Shown: piece after piece, positions 35,646 to 46,476 of the stretch | Layout of the letters: each line of letters starts with the position of its first letter | Position numbering within the stretch: position 1 is the stretch's first letter | NCBI GenBank assembly: GCA_900466945.1 | Contig: UBNV01000012.1 | Location: 62,001 to 126,000, forward strand | Reading direction: 5' to 3' | Length of the DNA stretch: 64,000 bases | Origin: Hyphomicrobiales bacterium | Lineage (GTDB): Bacteria; Pseudomonadota; Alphaproteobacteria; Rhizobiales; Rhizobiaceae | Translations under genes and position numbers: made by a program | The notes under the pieces: generated by a model | Told to the model about the DNA's origin: nothing | Seen by the model: only the letters and a program-made list of their open reading frames with translations | Databases searched by the model: none

Positions 35646-36800
35646 ATGGTAAGCCGCGTAGAGAGGGGGCCGGTCGCTGACTGGTTCTGGACGATCGACC
35701 GTCTGTTCCTGATCACCTTCGTTCTCCTGATGGGGATCGGGCTGATGCTCTCCTTCGCGGCGTCTCCGGCGGTTGCCGAACGTCTCAATCTCGACAGCTT
35801 CCATTTCGTCAAGCGTCATGCCTTCTTCATGATGCCGGCCCTCGGCGTGATGATCGGTCTTTCCTTCCTGTCACCACGCCAGGTGAGGCGGATGGCCATG
35901 CTGATCCTGGCGGCCTCGCTGATCATGATGGTGCTGGTTCTGTTCATCGGCCTTGAGGTCAAGGGTGGCCGGCGTTGGCTGTCGATCGGCTCGATGTCGA
36001 TCCAGCCATCGGAATTTATGAAGCCGGCCTTCGTGGTGATCTGCGCCTGGTTGTTCGCGGAACATGCGCGGCAGCCGGAAATTCCGGGCAATCTCTTTGC
36101 GATCCTGCTTTTCGGCATCGCGGCGGCCCTGCTGATCGCGCAGCCTGACCTTGGTCAAACCATTCTGATTGGCAGCGTCTGGGGTGCCATGTTCTTCATG
36201 GCCGGCATGCCATGGCTCTGGATCGTCGTACTCGGCGCCTTGGGCAGCGTCGGCTTCTTCGGCGCCTATGTGACACTGCCGCACGTTGCCGGGCGAATAG
36301 ACCGGTTCCTAACTGGGGAGGGTGACACCTTCCAGGTTGACACAGCGCGCGAGGCAATCATTCGTGGCGACTGGTTTGGCCAGGGCCCGGGCGAGGGCAT
36401 CGTCAAGCGTATCATCCCCGACAGCCACACCGACTTCATATTCTCGGTCGCGGCAGAGGAATTCGGCATTGTCTTCTGCATGGTGCTGGTTGCCATCTTC
36501 GGCTTCCTCGTTCTGCGGGGTCTGAGTCACGCCTATCGCGAGCGCAATGATTTCAATCGTCTCGCGGTGTCGGGCCTCGTGCTGCTGCTCGGCGTACAGT
36601 CGATGATCAATATCGGCGTCAATCTCGAACTGCTGCCGGCCAAGGGCATGACGCTGCCACTGATCTCTTACGGCGGATCGTCGATGACGGCGATCTGCGT
36701 CACCGCCGGCTTCATCCTGGCGCTCACCCGCCGCCGTCCGGAAAAACGCGCGCAGGAGCGCAGCCTCTTCCGCTCGGTTGCGGGCGTACCCGCGGAGTAA
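35646..36800 (+). CDS. ftsW: Septal peptidoglycan glycosyltransferase FtsW
   Basis: A 384-residue SEDS-family membrane protein with about ten transmembrane segments. It polymerises lipid II at the division site with FtsI. Family motifs include KGGRRWL in the fourth-loop region, QPSEFMKPA, QPDLGQT and LISYGGSS near the C-terminus. AGGAGG lies just upstream of ATG 35646, overlapping the end of murD. Confidence 0.96.
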   Translation: MVSRVERGPVADWFWTIDRLFLITFVLLMGIGLMLSFAASPAVAERLNLDSFHFVKRHAFFMMPALGVMIGLSFLSPRQVRRMAMLILAASLIMMVLVLFIGLEVKGGRRWLSIGSMSIQPSEFMKPAFVVICAWLFAEHARQPEIPGNLFAILLFGIAAALLIAQPDLGQTILIGSVWGAMFFMAGMPWLWIVVLGALGSVGFFGAYVTLPHVAGRIDRFLTGEGDTFQVDTAREAIIRGDWFGQGPGEGIVKRIIPDSHTDFIFSVAAEEFGIVFCMVLVAIFGFLVLRGLSHAYRERNDFNRLAVSGLVLLLGVQSMINIGVNLELLPAKGMTLPLISYGGSSMTAICVTAGFILALTRRRPEKRAQERSLFRSVAGVPAE

Positions 36801-36806
36801 TTGCGT

Positions 36807-37928
36807 ATGACAAAAGGTATCGTCCTGCTTGCCGCCGGTGGCACCGGCGGACATCTCTTTCCGGCCGAAGCGCTGGCACACGAGCTGAAATCCCGTGGCT
36901 ATGGCGTGCATCTGGTGACCGACAGGCGCGCCGAACGCTACGCCGGAAGCTTTCCGGCAGACGAGATCCATACCGTGTCCTCCGCCACCATCGGCTCCAA
37001 GAACCCGGTCGCCGTCGTCAAGGCATTTCTGTCGCTCTGGCGCGGTTATCGCGTGGCGCGGAGCCTTGTGGCGCGCCTGAAGCCGAAGGCCGTCATCGGC
37101 TTTGGCGGCTATCCGACGGTTCCTCCGCTGTTTGCTGCAGCCGGTCTTGGTGTGCCGACTGCGGTGCACGAACAGAACGCCGTCATGGGCCGTGCCAACA
37201 AGCTTCTTGCCTCGCGGGTTCGGGCAATCGCCGGCGGTTTTCTGTCGCCAGGCGGAGAGCATGCGGCCAAGATGGTGCTGACCGGAAATCCCGTTCGGCC
37301 CGCGGTGATTGCCGCGGCAGCACAGCCATATTCGCCATCCGGAGACACGGCGCCGTTCAATCTGGTGGTCTTCGGTGGAAGCCAGGGCGCCCAGTTCTTT
37401 TCCGACGCCATCCCCGGAGCCATCCGGCTGCTGCCAGATGCGCTGCGTGCGCGGCTCGTCGTGACGCAGCAGGCACGCCCTGAAGACCGTCAGACGGTCA
37501 TCGATAGCTATGCGACGCTCGGCATTCGCGCCGATGTTGCGCCATTCTTTACCGATATGGCGGAGCGGCTGGCAGCCGCCCATCTCGTGATCTGCCGCTC
37601 CGGGGCGTCGACGGTGTCGGAGCTCGCGGTGATCGGTCGGCCAAGCCTGCTCGTGCCCTATCCGCATGCGCTTGACCATGACCAGGCCGCAAATGCTGCG
37701 GCGCTCGCCGCTCAGGGTGGCGCGCAGGTCATCCCGCAGGCGCAGCTTTCCACCGACAGGATCGCAAGCCTTCTGACGGAGGCGATGGAGGGGCCCGATC
37801 GGCTCGCCACCATGGCAGCTGCTGCGAAAAGCACGGGCAAGCCCGATGCGGCCGGCTTGCTCGCGGACCTCGTAGAGGCTATTGCCGCCGGCAAGGGCAT
37901 TGCCCAGTCGAAGGGAGCCACACAATGA
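36807..37928 (+). CDS. murG: Lipid II synthase MurG (UDP-GlcNAc transferase)
   Basis: A 373-residue GT-B glycosyltransferase that adds GlcNAc to lipid I. The N-terminal glycine-rich loop is GGTGGH (11-16), a second appears as FGGSQGAQ, and [10 protein letters not shown] and the [11 protein letters not shown] stretch form the UDP-GlcNAc site. ATG at 36807 has GGAG 9 nt upstream; TTG at 36801 touches the ftsW stop. Its own stop overlaps murC by 4 nt. Confidence 0.96.
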   Translation: MTKGIVLLAAGGTGGHLFPAEALAHELKSRGYGVHLVTDRRAERYAGSFPADEIHTVSSATIGSKNPVAVVKAFLSLWRGYRVARSLVARLKPKAVIGFGGYPTVPPLFAAAGLGVPTAVHEQNAVMGRANKLLASRVRAIAGGFLSPGGEHAAKMVLTGNPVRPAVIAAAAQPYSPSGDTAPFNLVVFGGSQGAQFFSDAIPGAIRLLPDALRARLVVTQQARPEDRQTVIDSYATLGIRADVAPFFTDMAERLAAAHLVICRSGASTVSELAVIGRPSLLVPYPHALDHDQAANAAALAAQGGAQVIPQAQLSTDRIASLLTEAMEGPDRLATMAAAAKSTGKPDAAGLLADLVEAIAAGKGIAQSKGATQ

Positions 37929-39337
37929 AAATGCCGAAATCCATTGGCCTCGTCCATTTCATCGGGATCGGTGGCATCGGGATGAGCGGGATCGCCGAGG
38001 TGCTGCACAATCTCGGACACAGGGTGCAAGGGTCGGATCAGGCCGAAAGCGCCAACGTCCAGCGTCTGCGCGCCAAGGGCATCGAGGTCTTCGTCGGCCA
38101 CAAGGCCGAGAACCTGGGTGAGGCCGAGGTCGTCGTCGTTTCGACTGCCATCAAGAAGAGCAATCCGGAACTCGTCGCCGCCCGCGAAAAGCTGCTGCCG
38201 ATCGTCCGTCGCGCCGAAATGCTGGCTGAGCTTATGCGCTTCCGCAATGCGATCGCCGTCGGCGGTACGCATGGCAAGACCACGACCACGTCGATGGTCG
38301 CAGCGCTTCTCGATGCTGGCGCTCTCGACCCGACCGTCATCAATGGCGGCATCATCAATGCCTATGGCACCAATGCCCGCATGGGCGAGGGCGAGTGGAT
38401 GGTGGTCGAGGCTGATGAGTCCGACGGCACCTTCCTGAAGCTTCCAGCCGATGTTGCGATCGTCACCAATATCGATCCGGAGCATCTCGACCATTATGGC
38501 ACTTTCGACAATGCGCGTGCGGCCTTCCGCCAGTTCGTCGAGAATGTGCCGTTCTATGGCTTCGGCGTGATGTGCCTCGACCATCCGGAAGTACAGGCAC
38601 TGGTTGGCCGCATCGAGGATCGCAAGGTCATTACGTATGGTGAGAACCCGCAGGCGGACGTGCGCTTCTCGAATGTGCGCCTCGATGGCACGCGTTCGAT
38701 CTTCGACGTCGAGATCCGCCGTCGCCGCACGGGCCGGGTGTTCAATTTTAAGGATTTGGTCCTGCCTATGCCGGGCCGGCACAACATTTCCAATGCCTGC
38801 GCCGCAATTGCCGTCGCCAACCGGCTCGACATTCCGGAAGAGGCGATCCGCAAGGGGCTTGCCGGCTTTGGCGGCGTCAAGCGACGCTTCACGCTGACCG
38901 GGGCTTCGAACGGCGTGCAGGTGTTCGACGACTACGGTCACCACCCGGTCGAGATCAAGGCCGTGCTCCGGGCCGCGCGCGAATCGTGCAAGGGGCGGAT
39001 CATCGCCGTGCATCAGCCGCACCGCTTCAGCCGGCTTGCAAGCCTGTTCGATGACTTTGCCAACTGCTTCAACGATGCCGACACGATCTTCCTGTCACCG
39101 GTTTATGCAGCGGGCGAAGAGCCAATCGAGGGGATCGATTCGGAAGTGCTGGTCTCGCGGATCAAGTCCGGCGGTCACCGCGATGCGCGCTACTTGGCCG
39201 CGCCCGAACAATTGGCCTCGCTTGTCGCGGGCATTGCACAACCGGGGGATTTCGTGGTCCTCTTGGGGGCTGGCAACATCACCCAATGGGCTGCTGCCCT
39301 GCCGACGGAACTAGATGCAATTGCGGGAAAGTCTTGA
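37925..39337 (+). CDS. murC: UDP-MurNAc:L-alanine ligase MurC
   Basis: A 470-residue Mur ligase that attaches L-alanine, the first residue of the stem peptide. The N-terminal [11 protein letters not shown] binds the nucleotide sugar, GGTHGKTT (113-120) is the ATP loop, and [10 protein letters not shown] and HQPHRFSR are MurC signatures. Joined to murG by an ATGA overlap; murB starts on the next base after its stop. Confidence 0.97.
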   Translation: MKMPKSIGLVHFIGIGGIGMSGIAEVLHNLGHRVQGSDQAESANVQRLRAKGIEVFVGHKAENLGEAEVVVVSTAIKKSNPELVAAREKLLPIVRRAEMLAELMRFRNAIAVGGTHGKTTTTSMVAALLDAGALDPTVINGGIINAYGTNARMGEGEWMVVEADESDGTFLKLPADVAIVTNIDPEHLDHYGTFDNARAAFRQFVENVPFYGFGVMCLDHPEVQALVGRIEDRKVITYGENPQADVRFSNVRLDGTRSIFDVEIRRRRTGRVFNFKDLVLPMPGRHNISNACAAIAVANRLDIPEEAIRKGLAGFGGVKRRFTLTGASNGVQVFDDYGHHPVEIKAVLRAARESCKGRIIAVHQPHRFSRLASLFDDFANCFNDADTIFLSPVYAAGEEPIEGIDSEVLVSRIKSGGHRDARYLAAPEQLASLVAGIAQPGDFVVLLGAGNITQWAAALPTELDAIAGKS

Positions 39338-40312
39338 ATGAAACAGGTGGATGGGGAAAAGCTTCTGGCGTCGCTCGGCCCTGGAGTTAACGATCTCAAG
39401 GGGCGGCTGACGCCTGACTCGCCGATGGACAGGGTGACCTGGTTCCAGGCCGGCGGACTTGCCGAACTGATGTTTCAGCCGCATGACGTCGAGGATCTGA
39501 CCGCCTTTCTCAAGCTTTTGCCCGAAGAGGTACCGCTGACGGTCGTCGGCGTAGGATCGAACCTGCTCGTGCGTGACGGTGGGATCCCCGGTGTCGTGAT
39601 CCGCCTGTCGGCCAAGGGCTTCGGCCAGGTGGAGCTAGACGGCGAGAACCGCATTCGTGCGGGCGCGATTTGCCCGGACAAGCACATTGCCGCGATGGCG
39701 ATGGACAACAATATCGGTGGCTTCCATTTCTACTACGGCATTCCCGGCTCGATCGGCGGCGCGATCCGCATGAATGCCGGCGCCAATGGCGGCGACACGG
39801 CCGGCCGGCTCGTCGAGGTCGAGGCAGTCGATCGCAAGGGCAGTGTGCATGTCCTGTCGAATGCCGACATGGGTTACAGTTACCGCCATTCGGCAGCCCC
39901 TGACGGCCTGATCTTCACCAGCGCTCTCTTCGAGGGCTATCCGGAAGACAAGGCCAAGATCCGTGCCGACATGGATGCCGTGCGCCATCACCGGGAAACT
40001 GTTCAGCCGATCAAGGAAAAGACCGGGGGCTCGACGTTCAAGAATCCCGAAGGCCACTCCGCCTGGGAACTTATCGACGAGGCCGGCTGCCGCGGCCTGA
40101 TGATCGGTGGTGCGCAGATGTCGTCGCTCCACTGCAATTTCATGATCAATGTCGGCCATGCGACCGGTTACGATCTCGAATATCTCGGCGAGACCGTGCG
40201 CCAGCGGGTTTTCGAGACCGCCGGCATCAAACTCGAATGGGAAATCAAGCGCCTCGGCATCTTCATGCCCGGCCGCGAGGTCAAGCCATTCATGGGTTCG
40301 GTATCGGCCTAG
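39338..40312 (+). CDS. murB: UDP-N-acetylenolpyruvoylglucosamine reductase MurB
   Basis: A 324-residue FAD enzyme that reduces enolpyruvyl-UDP-GlcNAc to UDP-MurNAc with NADPH. The FAD site [13 protein letters not shown] (70-82), [18 protein letters not shown] and the catalytic-serine region [10 protein letters not shown] are intact, of the type II form. It directly abuts murC. A compact hairpin lies downstream before the diguanylate cyclase gene. Confidence 0.96.
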   Translation: MKQVDGEKLLASLGPGVNDLKGRLTPDSPMDRVTWFQAGGLAELMFQPHDVEDLTAFLKLLPEEVPLTVVGVGSNLLVRDGGIPGVVIRLSAKGFGQVELDGENRIRAGAICPDKHIAAMAMDNNIGGFHFYYGIPGSIGGAIRMNAGANGGDTAGRLVEVEAVDRKGSVHVLSNADMGYSYRHSAAPDGLIFTSALFEGYPEDKAKIRADMDAVRHHRETVQPIKEKTGGSTFKNPEGHSAWELIDEAGCRGLMIGGAQMSSLHCNFMINVGHATGYDLEYLGETVRQRVFETAGIKLEWEIKRLGIFMPGREVKPFMGSVSA

Positions 40313-40356
40313 TTCGTTGTACTTGCCCCACGAAGTTTTAACTTCACTCATCTAGG

Positions 40357-40376
40357 CTCCCCGTGGTTGCGGGGAG
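40357..40376 (+). promoter_or_regulatory. GC-rich hairpin that sequesters the ribosome-binding site of the cyclase gene
   Basis: CTCCCCG (40357-40363) pairs perfectly with CGGGGAG (40370-40376) around TGGTTG. The 3' arm contains the only ribosome-binding site (GGGGAG) of the next gene, 4 nt before its ATG. The stem is followed by TTTC, so it might also act as a weak terminator of the murC-murB transcript. Confidence 0.6.
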
Positions 40377-40380
40377 TTTC

Positions 40381-41235
40381 ATGTTCGATCTGGTCCATCT
40401 CTGGGTGATACGACAATTGACGCTTGGCGAGTTCTCCTCGCGGCGCGCGGTCGTGTCGAAGGCCGCCTGGATGGCGGCCAAGATTGCCGTCTTCGCCTAC
40501 CTCCTCAACATTGTCGGCCACCTGATTCTGGTGGCGCTCGGGCTTCTGCCCTATCCGCTCGGGCCAGCGCTGGTGGTGGCCACCATGCTGACGCCACCGG
40601 TTTCCTTCATTGTTGCCGTCATCGCTTATTCTGTTGTCGGACTCGCGATCTATGATCTCGGCATGTCACGCCAGCGTTTCGAAATGCTGAGCCGGACCGA
40701 CATGCTCTCTGGCCTCATGAACCGCCGCGCCTTTCTCGACACATTCGAGCAGGTACGTGGGCCGGTTGCTTTGATCGTGCTCGACATCGACCGCTTCAAG
40801 GCGATCAACGACACGCTTGGCCACAAGGCGGGAGACGATGTCATCGTGCGTGTCGCCCAAACCGTGACACATGCACTGGGCGAGGGGGCGACGGCTGCCC
40901 GTATCGGCGGTGAAGAGTTTGCCGTCTTGCTCGCCGGTCCGCGAATGGAAAGCGCGTCCGATCTCGCAGAGGCGATCCGTCAGGCGGTTGAGGACATGGG
41001 CTTCGAGGTTGCCGGGCGTCGTATATCGGTCACCGTCTCCGCAGGCGTGTCGGAGGGTGTTTCGGGACTCGGATTCAGCGAATTGTTTTCCAGTGCGGAT
41101 CGCGCCCTATACATCGCCAAGGCTGGCGGACGGAATCGAATCGTGCACGCCAAAGACCTCGCTGATGCGTCCCGGGATGCGTCTTATCCGGCCGGTTCGC
41201 ACGCGGAGATGATCCCGTCTCGCCTGACGGCTTGA
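40381..41235 (+). CDS. Membrane diguanylate cyclase (GGDEF) within the dcw cluster
   Basis: A 284-residue protein: two hydrophobic segments (about 32-52 and 62-90) and one GGDEF domain with GGEEF at 176-180, an active-site consensus, and no RxxD inhibitory site in front. It should make c-di-GMP from two GTP. It sits between murB and ddl, on the same strand, in a cluster that otherwise holds only wall and division genes. A paralogue with the same layout and GGEEF at the same residue number lies at 55084-55929. ATG at 40381 is preferred over GTG at 40363 because of the GGGGAG site. Confidence 0.9.
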   Translation: MFDLVHLWVIRQLTLGEFSSRRAVVSKAAWMAAKIAVFAYLLNIVGHLILVALGLLPYPLGPALVVATMLTPPVSFIVAVIAYSVVGLAIYDLGMSRQRFEMLSRTDMLSGLMNRRAFLDTFEQVRGPVALIVLDIDRFKAINDTLGHKAGDDVIVRVAQTVTHALGEGATAARIGGEEFAVLLAGPRMESASDLAEAIRQAVEDMGFEVAGRRISVTVSAGVSEGVSGLGFSELFSSADRALYIAKAGGRNRIVHAKDLADASRDASYPAGSHAEMIPSRLTA

Positions 41236-41438
41236 CGGGCACACGTTGTCTTTTCTTTCTTGAATTCATGGCTTTATCGATGCTGCTTCAGGTCTCTGAT
41301 GAGCCCTGGATCCGGCCTGTTTGCGGGCGAAGTTAACGAAAGTAAACGGTTCATTAACCTTAATGTTGTTGAACTGACGCCATAGAGCCGATGCGGTCGA
41401 CGCGATGGTCGGCCGGTTCAGGGATTTGCGAGGCGTAA

Positions 41439-42365
41439 ATGAGTGGCAAGCATGTCGCGGTTTTGATGGGTGGATTGTCCTCCGAGCGGCCCGTGAGCTT
41501 GTCGTCGGGTAATGCCTGCGCTGCCGCCCTCGAAGGTGAGGGATTCAAGGTTACGAAGGTCGATGTCGGTCGCGATATCGGCAGCGTTCTCCAGGATCTG
41601 AAGCCGGACGTTGCGTTTAACGCCTTGCATGGTCCCTTTGGTGAAGACGGCACGATCCAGGGCGTGCTCGAATATCTCGAAATTCCCTACACACATTCCG
41701 GCGTGCTCGCCTCCGCGCTCGCGATGGACAAGAAGCAGGCGAAGATCGTGGCGGCCCAGGCGGGTATTCCTGTCGCTGAGGCCGTCGTCATGAACCGCCT
41801 CGATATCGGCAATAGCCATCCGATGGCGCCGCCCTACGTGGTCAAGCCGGTGCGCGAGGGCTCCAGCTTCGGCGTTGTCATCGTGCGCGAGGACATGGCC
41901 CATCCGCCGCAGATCCTGACTTCCAGCGAATGGCGCTACGGCGATACCGTCATGGTCGAGCGCTATGTGGCGGGACGTGAACTCACCTGCGGCGTGATGG
42001 ATGGCAAGGTGCTTGGCGTGACCGAGATCGTGCCGCTCGGGCACAGCTTCTATGATTACGACTCCAAGTATGCGGCAGGCGGCTCGCAACACGTTCTTCC
42101 TGCGCAAATTTCACCGAAAATTTACCAAAAAATACAATCATTGGCGCTGAAGGCACATCAGGCGCTCGGGTGTCGCGGAGTGAGTCGGTCCGACTTCCGC
42201 TACGACGATCGCTTCTCCCAGAATGGTGATCTCATCTGGCTGGAACTCAACAACCAGCCCGGCATGACCCCAACCTCGTTGTTGCCGGAAATGGCGGCCC
42301 ATGCGGGCTATAGTTTTGGTGAATTTGTAAGTTGGATGGTGGAGGACGCTTCTTGTTCTCGTTGA
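41439..42365 (+). CDS. ddl: D-alanine--D-alanine ligase
   Basis: A 308-residue ATP-grasp ligase (DdlB type) that makes the D-Ala-D-Ala used by MurF. The N-terminal [10 protein letters not shown] (11-20), the ATP-binding [12 protein letters not shown], and [14 protein letters not shown] near the end are all present. The 203-nt gap upstream is AT-rich in its second half with several TTAA motifs, suggesting an internal promoter for ddl-ftsQAZ. It overlaps ftsQ by 13 nt. Confidence 0.96.
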   Translation: MSGKHVAVLMGGLSSERPVSLSSGNACAAALEGEGFKVTKVDVGRDIGSVLQDLKPDVAFNALHGPFGEDGTIQGVLEYLEIPYTHSGVLASALAMDKKQAKIVAAQAGIPVAEAVVMNRLDIGNSHPMAPPYVVKPVREGSSFGVVIVREDMAHPPQILTSSEWRYGDTVMVERYVAGRELTCGVMDGKVLGVTEIVPLGHSFYDYDSKYAAGGSQHVLPAQISPKIYQKIQSLALKAHQALGCRGVSRSDFRYDDRFSQNGDLIWLELNNQPGMTPTSLLPEMAAHAGYSFGEFVSWMVEDASCSR

Positions 42366-43285
42366 GCGGCAATAAACTGGCTGATGCTTCCGGGGTTAAT
42401 CCCGCTGCTCCGCTCGCCTCCACGGAGGCCAAGGTGCTTCCGCGCCCGCTGCGTCGCGTCGTGCGTTTCGTGATCAGCCTGTTTTCCGGTCGGACCGTTT
42501 TGCCTCGCCATCTCGGCAAGGTCAGTCTTGCCGGCTTCTACGGCCTCGTCAGCCTGCATGGTGTCGTTGTCGGCGGCCATGGTCCGGTCGTCATGCAGAC
42601 GCTCACTGCCTCCGCCGGTTTCGCGGTCGAGGATATCAGCGTCTCGGGCAACCAGCACACGTCCGAAATCGACATTCTCCAACTGCTCGGTCTCGATGGC
42701 TCCACCAGTCTTCTCGGTCTCGACATCGCGACTGCCCGCAAAGCACTTTCCGAGCTTCCCTGGGTCGAATCGGCTGAAGTTCGCAAAGTATATCCCTCGA
42801 CCGTCGAGGTGGTGCTGCGCGAGCGTCAGGCCTATGGCATCTGGCAGCATGGTACGGATCTGTCGCTGATCGAGCGCTCGGGCTCGGTCATTGCGCCGCT
42901 GCGCGACAACAAGTTTGCCTCGCTGCCGCTCTTCGTTGGTCGTGATGCCGAGACAGCCGCGGCTGTCATCGACGAGGAGTTTTCGAAGTGGCCGGCGATT
43001 GCGTCGCGGGTAAAGGCCTTCGTCCGCGTGGGTGGCCGTCGTTGGGATGTGCATCTTGATAATGGTGTCGTCGTTCGCCTGCCGGAAGGAAATGTCGCCG
43101 GTGCGCTGGCCCTTCTCAACCGCTTCGACGAAGAGCAGCAGGTTCTCTCGCGCGATATCGCCGTAGTCGATCTGCGCTTGCCCGATCGTGTCGCCGTCCG
43201 ACTGACATCTGGCGCTCTGGAGCGCCGCACGGCTGCTCTGGAAGAGCGTCGCAAGGCCCTCAAGAAGTTGGAGCAGAAGATATGA
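42353..43285 (+). CDS. ftsQ: Cell division protein FtsQ
   Basis: About 310 residues: a cytoplasmic N-terminus of some 60 residues, one transmembrane segment (about 60-80), a POTRA domain ([14 protein letters not shown] onward) and the FtsQ domain. FtsQ links FtsB/FtsL to the divisome. The best start is TTG at 42353, with GGAGGA at 42341-42346 six nt upstream; an ATG at 42332 is in frame but has no such site. The stop overlaps ftsA by 4 nt. Confidence 0.93.
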   Translation: MFSLSGNKLADASGVNPAAPLASTEAKVLPRPLRRVVRFVISLFSGRTVLPRHLGKVSLAGFYGLVSLHGVVVGGHGPVVMQTLTASAGFAVEDISVSGNQHTSEIDILQLLGLDGSTSLLGLDIATARKALSELPWVESAEVRKVYPSTVEVVLRERQAYGIWQHGTDLSLIERSGSVIAPLRDNKFASLPLFVGRDAETAAAVIDEEFSKWPAIASRVKAFVRVGGRRWDVHLDNGVVVRLPEGNVAGALALLNRFDEEQQVLSRDIAVVDLRLPDRVAVRLTSGALERRTAALEERRKALKKLEQKI

Positions 43286-44613
43286 GCATCTTTGGTGGCT
43301 CTTCCTTCGGTCTCCCGCGCACGAAGCCGCTGTCTTCGAAGCGTGCGCATGTGGTTTCGGTGCTCGACATCGGATCGACCAAGGTCGTCTGCATCATTGC
43401 CCGGCTGACGCCGCGCCGTGAATCCGCGGTCCTTCCGGGGCGCACCCACAATGTCGAGGTCATCGGCCTTGGGCATCAGCGCTCGCATGGCATCAAGTCC
43501 GGCGTGATCGCCGATCTCGATGCGGTTGAAAATGTCGTGCGCCTTGCTGTCGATGCGGCCGAGCGCATGGCGGGCCTCACGGTCGAGAGCCTGATCGTCA
43601 ACGTCTCTGCGGGCCGTATCGGCTCGGATGTCTACACGGCTTCCATCGATCTCGGTGGTCAGGAAGTGGAGGCCGGCGATCTGCGCAAGGTGCTGATTGC
43701 CGCTGGCCAGCAGTCCCAGGGCAACGACCGTGCGGTGCTGCACTCGCTGCCGACGGGCTTTTCACTTGACGGAGAGCGGGGAATCCGTGATCCACTTGGC
43801 ATGTATGGCGATGTTCTCGGCGTCGACATGCACGTGGTCACGGCCGAACGGGCGGCGCTTCGCAATCTGGAGCTCTGCATCAACCGCGCCCATCTGACAG
43901 TCGAAGGCGTGGTTGCCACGCCTTATGCCAGCGGTCTCGCTGCCCTGGTCGACGACGAGGTGGAACTTGGTTGCGCGGCGATCGACATGGGCGGTGGCAT
44001 GACCACCATCTCGGTCTTCGCCGAAGGCAAGTTGATCCATACGGACGCCATCGGGATTGGCGGTCACCATGTGACCACGGATCTGGCGCGCGGGCTTTCC
44101 ACCCGTATCGAGGATGCAGAACGTCTGAAAGTCGTTCACGGTTCGGCTGTCGCCAACGGCGCCGATGATCGCGAACTCGTGTCCGTGCCGCCAATCGGCG
44201 AGGACGATCGCGATCAGCCGACCCAGGTTCCGAAGGCGCTCCTGACCCGGATCATCAGCGCGCGGATCGAGGAAACCCTCGAAATGCTGCGCGATCGGAT
44301 CCAGAAGTCGGGCTTCTCGCCGGTGGTCGGAAAACGCGTCGTTCTGACGGGTGGTGCGTGCCAACTGACCGGCATGCCGGAAGCGGCCCGCCGCATTCTG
44401 GCCCGGAACGTGCGTATCGGTCGTCCAATGGGGGTGTCGGGTCTGCCGGCCGCTGCCAAGGGACCGGCTTTCTCGACGGCGGTCGGCCTGACGATTTATC
44501 CGCAGATGGCGGATCAGGAAACACATGCTGGGCAGGGCGGGTTGTTCTCGCCCTTCGGCAACGGAAACAGCCGGTTCGCCCGTATGGGCCAGTGGCTGAA
44601 AGAGAGTTTTTGA
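43282..44613 (+). CDS. ftsA: Cell division protein FtsA
   Basis: A 443-residue actin-like ATPase that tethers FtsZ to the membrane. VLDIGSTKVVCII is the phosphate-1 loop, IDMGGGMTTISVF is phosphate-2, and VVLTGGACQLTGM is the adenosine motif. The C-terminus MGQWLKESF is an amphipathic membrane-targeting helix. Overlaps ftsQ (ATGA) and is followed by ftsZ after 95 nt. Confidence 0.97.
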   Translation: MSIFGGSSFGLPRTKPLSSKRAHVVSVLDIGSTKVVCIIARLTPRRESAVLPGRTHNVEVIGLGHQRSHGIKSGVIADLDAVENVVRLAVDAAERMAGLTVESLIVNVSAGRIGSDVYTASIDLGGQEVEAGDLRKVLIAAGQQSQGNDRAVLHSLPTGFSLDGERGIRDPLGMYGDVLGVDMHVVTAERAALRNLELCINRAHLTVEGVVATPYASGLAALVDDEVELGCAAIDMGGGMTTISVFAEGKLIHTDAIGIGGHHVTTDLARGLSTRIEDAERLKVVHGSAVANGADDRELVSVPPIGEDDRDQPTQVPKALLTRIISARIEETLEMLRDRIQKSGFSPVVGKRVVLTGGACQLTGMPEAARRILARNVRIGRPMGVSGLPAAAKGPAFSTAVGLTIYPQMADQETHAGQGGLFSPFGNGNSRFARMGQWLKESF

Positions 44614-44708
44614 GTTCACCCTCCGACCACAAGGTTCGGCCAAGGGAAATCTGTTGAAATGACATGGCCGGCTTGGCGATGCGGCCGGAAAAAGAAGGAA
44701 CGGGTACC

Positions 44709-46454
44709 ATGACCATCAAGCTGCAGAAGCCAGATATCACTGAGCTTAAGCCCCGCATCACCGTCTTCGGTGTCGGTGGCGGTGGCGGCAATGCCGTCAA
44801 CAACATGATCACCGCTGGTCTGCAGGGCGTCGATTTCGTCGTCGCCAACACGGATGCCCAGGCGCTGACCATGACCAAGGCCGAGCGGATCATCCAGCTC
44901 GGTGTCAATGTCACCGAAGGTCTCGGCGCCGGTTCTCAGCCGGAAGTCGGTCGTGCCGCCGCTGAAGAGTGCATCGACGAGATTATCGATCACCTGAATG
45001 GTACGCACATGTGCTTCGTCACCGCCGGCATGGGTGGTGGTACCGGTACCGGTGCTGCTCCGGTCGTCGCCCAGGCTGCTCGGAACAAGGGTATCCTGAC
45101 CGTCGGCGTCGTGACCAAGCCGTTCCACTTCGAAGGTGCTCGCCGCATGCGGCTTGCCGAATCCGGCATCGAGGAGCTGCAGAAGTCGGTCGACACGCTG
45201 ATCGTCATCCCGAACCAGAACCTCTTCCGCATCGCCAACGACCGCACCACCTTTGCCGACGCTTTCGCGATGGCCGACCAAGTGCTCTACTCCGGCGTTG
45301 CCTGCATCACCGACCTGATGGTCAAGGAAGGCCTGATCAACCTCGACTTCGCGGACGTTCGCTCCGTGATGCGCGAGATGGGCCGTGCGATGATGGGCAC
45401 CGGCGAAGCATCCGGCGAAGGCCGCGCCATGCAGGCGGCAGAAGCTGCGATTGCCAATCCGCTGCTCGACGAAACCTCGATGAAGGGCGCTCAGGGGCTC
45501 TTGATCTCGATCACCGGTGGTCGTGACCTGACCCTGTTCGAAGTCGACGAAGCCGCGACCCGCATTCGCGAAGAAGTCGATCCGGACGCCAACATCATCT
45601 TGGGCGCCACCTTCGACGAAGCACTCGAAGGCATCATCCGTGTATCTGTCGTCGCCACCGGCATCGACCGTGCGGCTCTGGCCTCCAAGGGCTTCGAAGC
45701 GGCTCCGCTGGCAAAGCCTGCTATGCGTTCTTCCGCGGCCGTTGCTCCGGCACCGGCCGCATATCAGCCTGCAGTGGCGCAGGCCCCCAAGCCGACCATG
45801 GATCCGGTCGCAGACACCATCCGTTCGGCTGAAGCAGCCATGGAACGCGAACTCGAAATCGCGGCTGCCCGCCAGTCCCTGAGCCAGCCGCAGGCAGCTC
45901 CGCAGCAGGATTTCCGTCCTGCCAGCAGGCTCTTTGCCTCGCCGGCACCGGAAGCCGCCCCGGCACCGCTGATGACACAGCCGGTCGCTCCGGCGCCCGT
46001 CATGAGCCAGCCGGCGCCGGTCATGCAGCAGCCCGCTCCCGTCATGCAGGCGCCCGTCGCGCCGGCACCGATGGCGGCTGAGCCCCGCATGGCGCCCGAG
46101 CCGGTCCGCATGCCAAAGGTCGAGGACTTCCCGCCGGTGCTTCGCGCCGAAATCGACCACCGCGCCCAGCCGGCTGCTCCCGCAGCCCAGGACGAGCGTG
46201 GCCCGATGGGTCTCCTGAAGCGCATCACCAACTCGCTCGGTCGTCAGGCCGAAGAGGAGCAGGTGATGGGTGACATGACCGGTTCGGCACCTGCAGCACC
46301 CTCGCAGCAGCGCCGCCCGCTCTCGGCCGAAGCCAGCCTCTACGCGCCGCGTCGCGGCCAGTTGGACGATCACGGTCGCGCCACGCCGGCACGGGCCGCC
46401 AGCGAAGACGACCAGCTCGAAATCCCGGCTTTCCTACGCCGCCAGACGAGCTGA
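44709..46454 (+). CDS. ftsZ: Cell division GTPase FtsZ with long C-terminal linker
   Basis: A 581-residue tubulin homologue that forms the Z ring. The GTP-binding signature GGGTGTG is at 109-115 and the GTPase domain ends near residue 320. A linker of about 240 residues follows, very rich in proline, alanine, methionine and glutamine, with repeats of PAPVM and QPAPVMQ between about 415 and 460. The extreme C-terminus [10 protein letters not shown] is the conserved peptide that binds FtsA and other partners. This long-linker form is typical of Rhizobiales. The start at 44709 gives the conserved N-terminus. Confidence 0.97.
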   Translation: MTIKLQKPDITELKPRITVFGVGGGGGNAVNNMITAGLQGVDFVVANTDAQALTMTKAERIIQLGVNVTEGLGAGSQPEVGRAAAEECIDEIIDHLNGTHMCFVTAGMGGGTGTGAAPVVAQAARNKGILTVGVVTKPFHFEGARRMRLAESGIEELQKSVDTLIVIPNQNLFRIANDRTTFADAFAMADQVLYSGVACITDLMVKEGLINLDFADVRSVMREMGRAMMGTGEASGEGRAMQAAEAAIANPLLDETSMKGAQGLLISITGGRDLTLFEVDEAATRIREEVDPDANIILGATFDEALEGIIRVSVVATGIDRAALASKGFEAAPLAKPAMRSSAAVAPAPAAYQPAVAQAPKPTMDPVADTIRSAEAAMERELEIAAARQSLSQPQAAPQQDFRPASRLFASPAPEAAPAPLMTQPVAPAPVMSQPAPVMQQPAPVMQAPVAPAPMAAEPRMAPEPVRMPKVEDFPPVLRAEIDHRAQPAAPAAQDERGPMGLLKRITNSLGRQAEEEQVMGDMTGSAPAAPSQQRRPLSAEASLYAPRRGQLDDHGRATPARAASEDDQLEIPAFLRRQTS

Positions 46455-46476
46455 TTTCCTGCAACGAATCACGGAT

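Noticed and set aside
36309-37925. Open frame of 538 codons antisense to ftsW and murG
   Set aside because: No domain, no ribosome-binding site, fully covered by two known genes.
41333-41363. CtrA consensus box before ddl
   Set aside because: TTAA motifs are present but none are separated by exactly 7 nt; only TTAA-N7-AAAC is found.
44616-46373. Open frame of 585 codons antisense to ftsZ
   Set aside because: Its arginine, glycine and histidine-rich translation is typical of a shadow frame; FtsZ on the other strand is certain.
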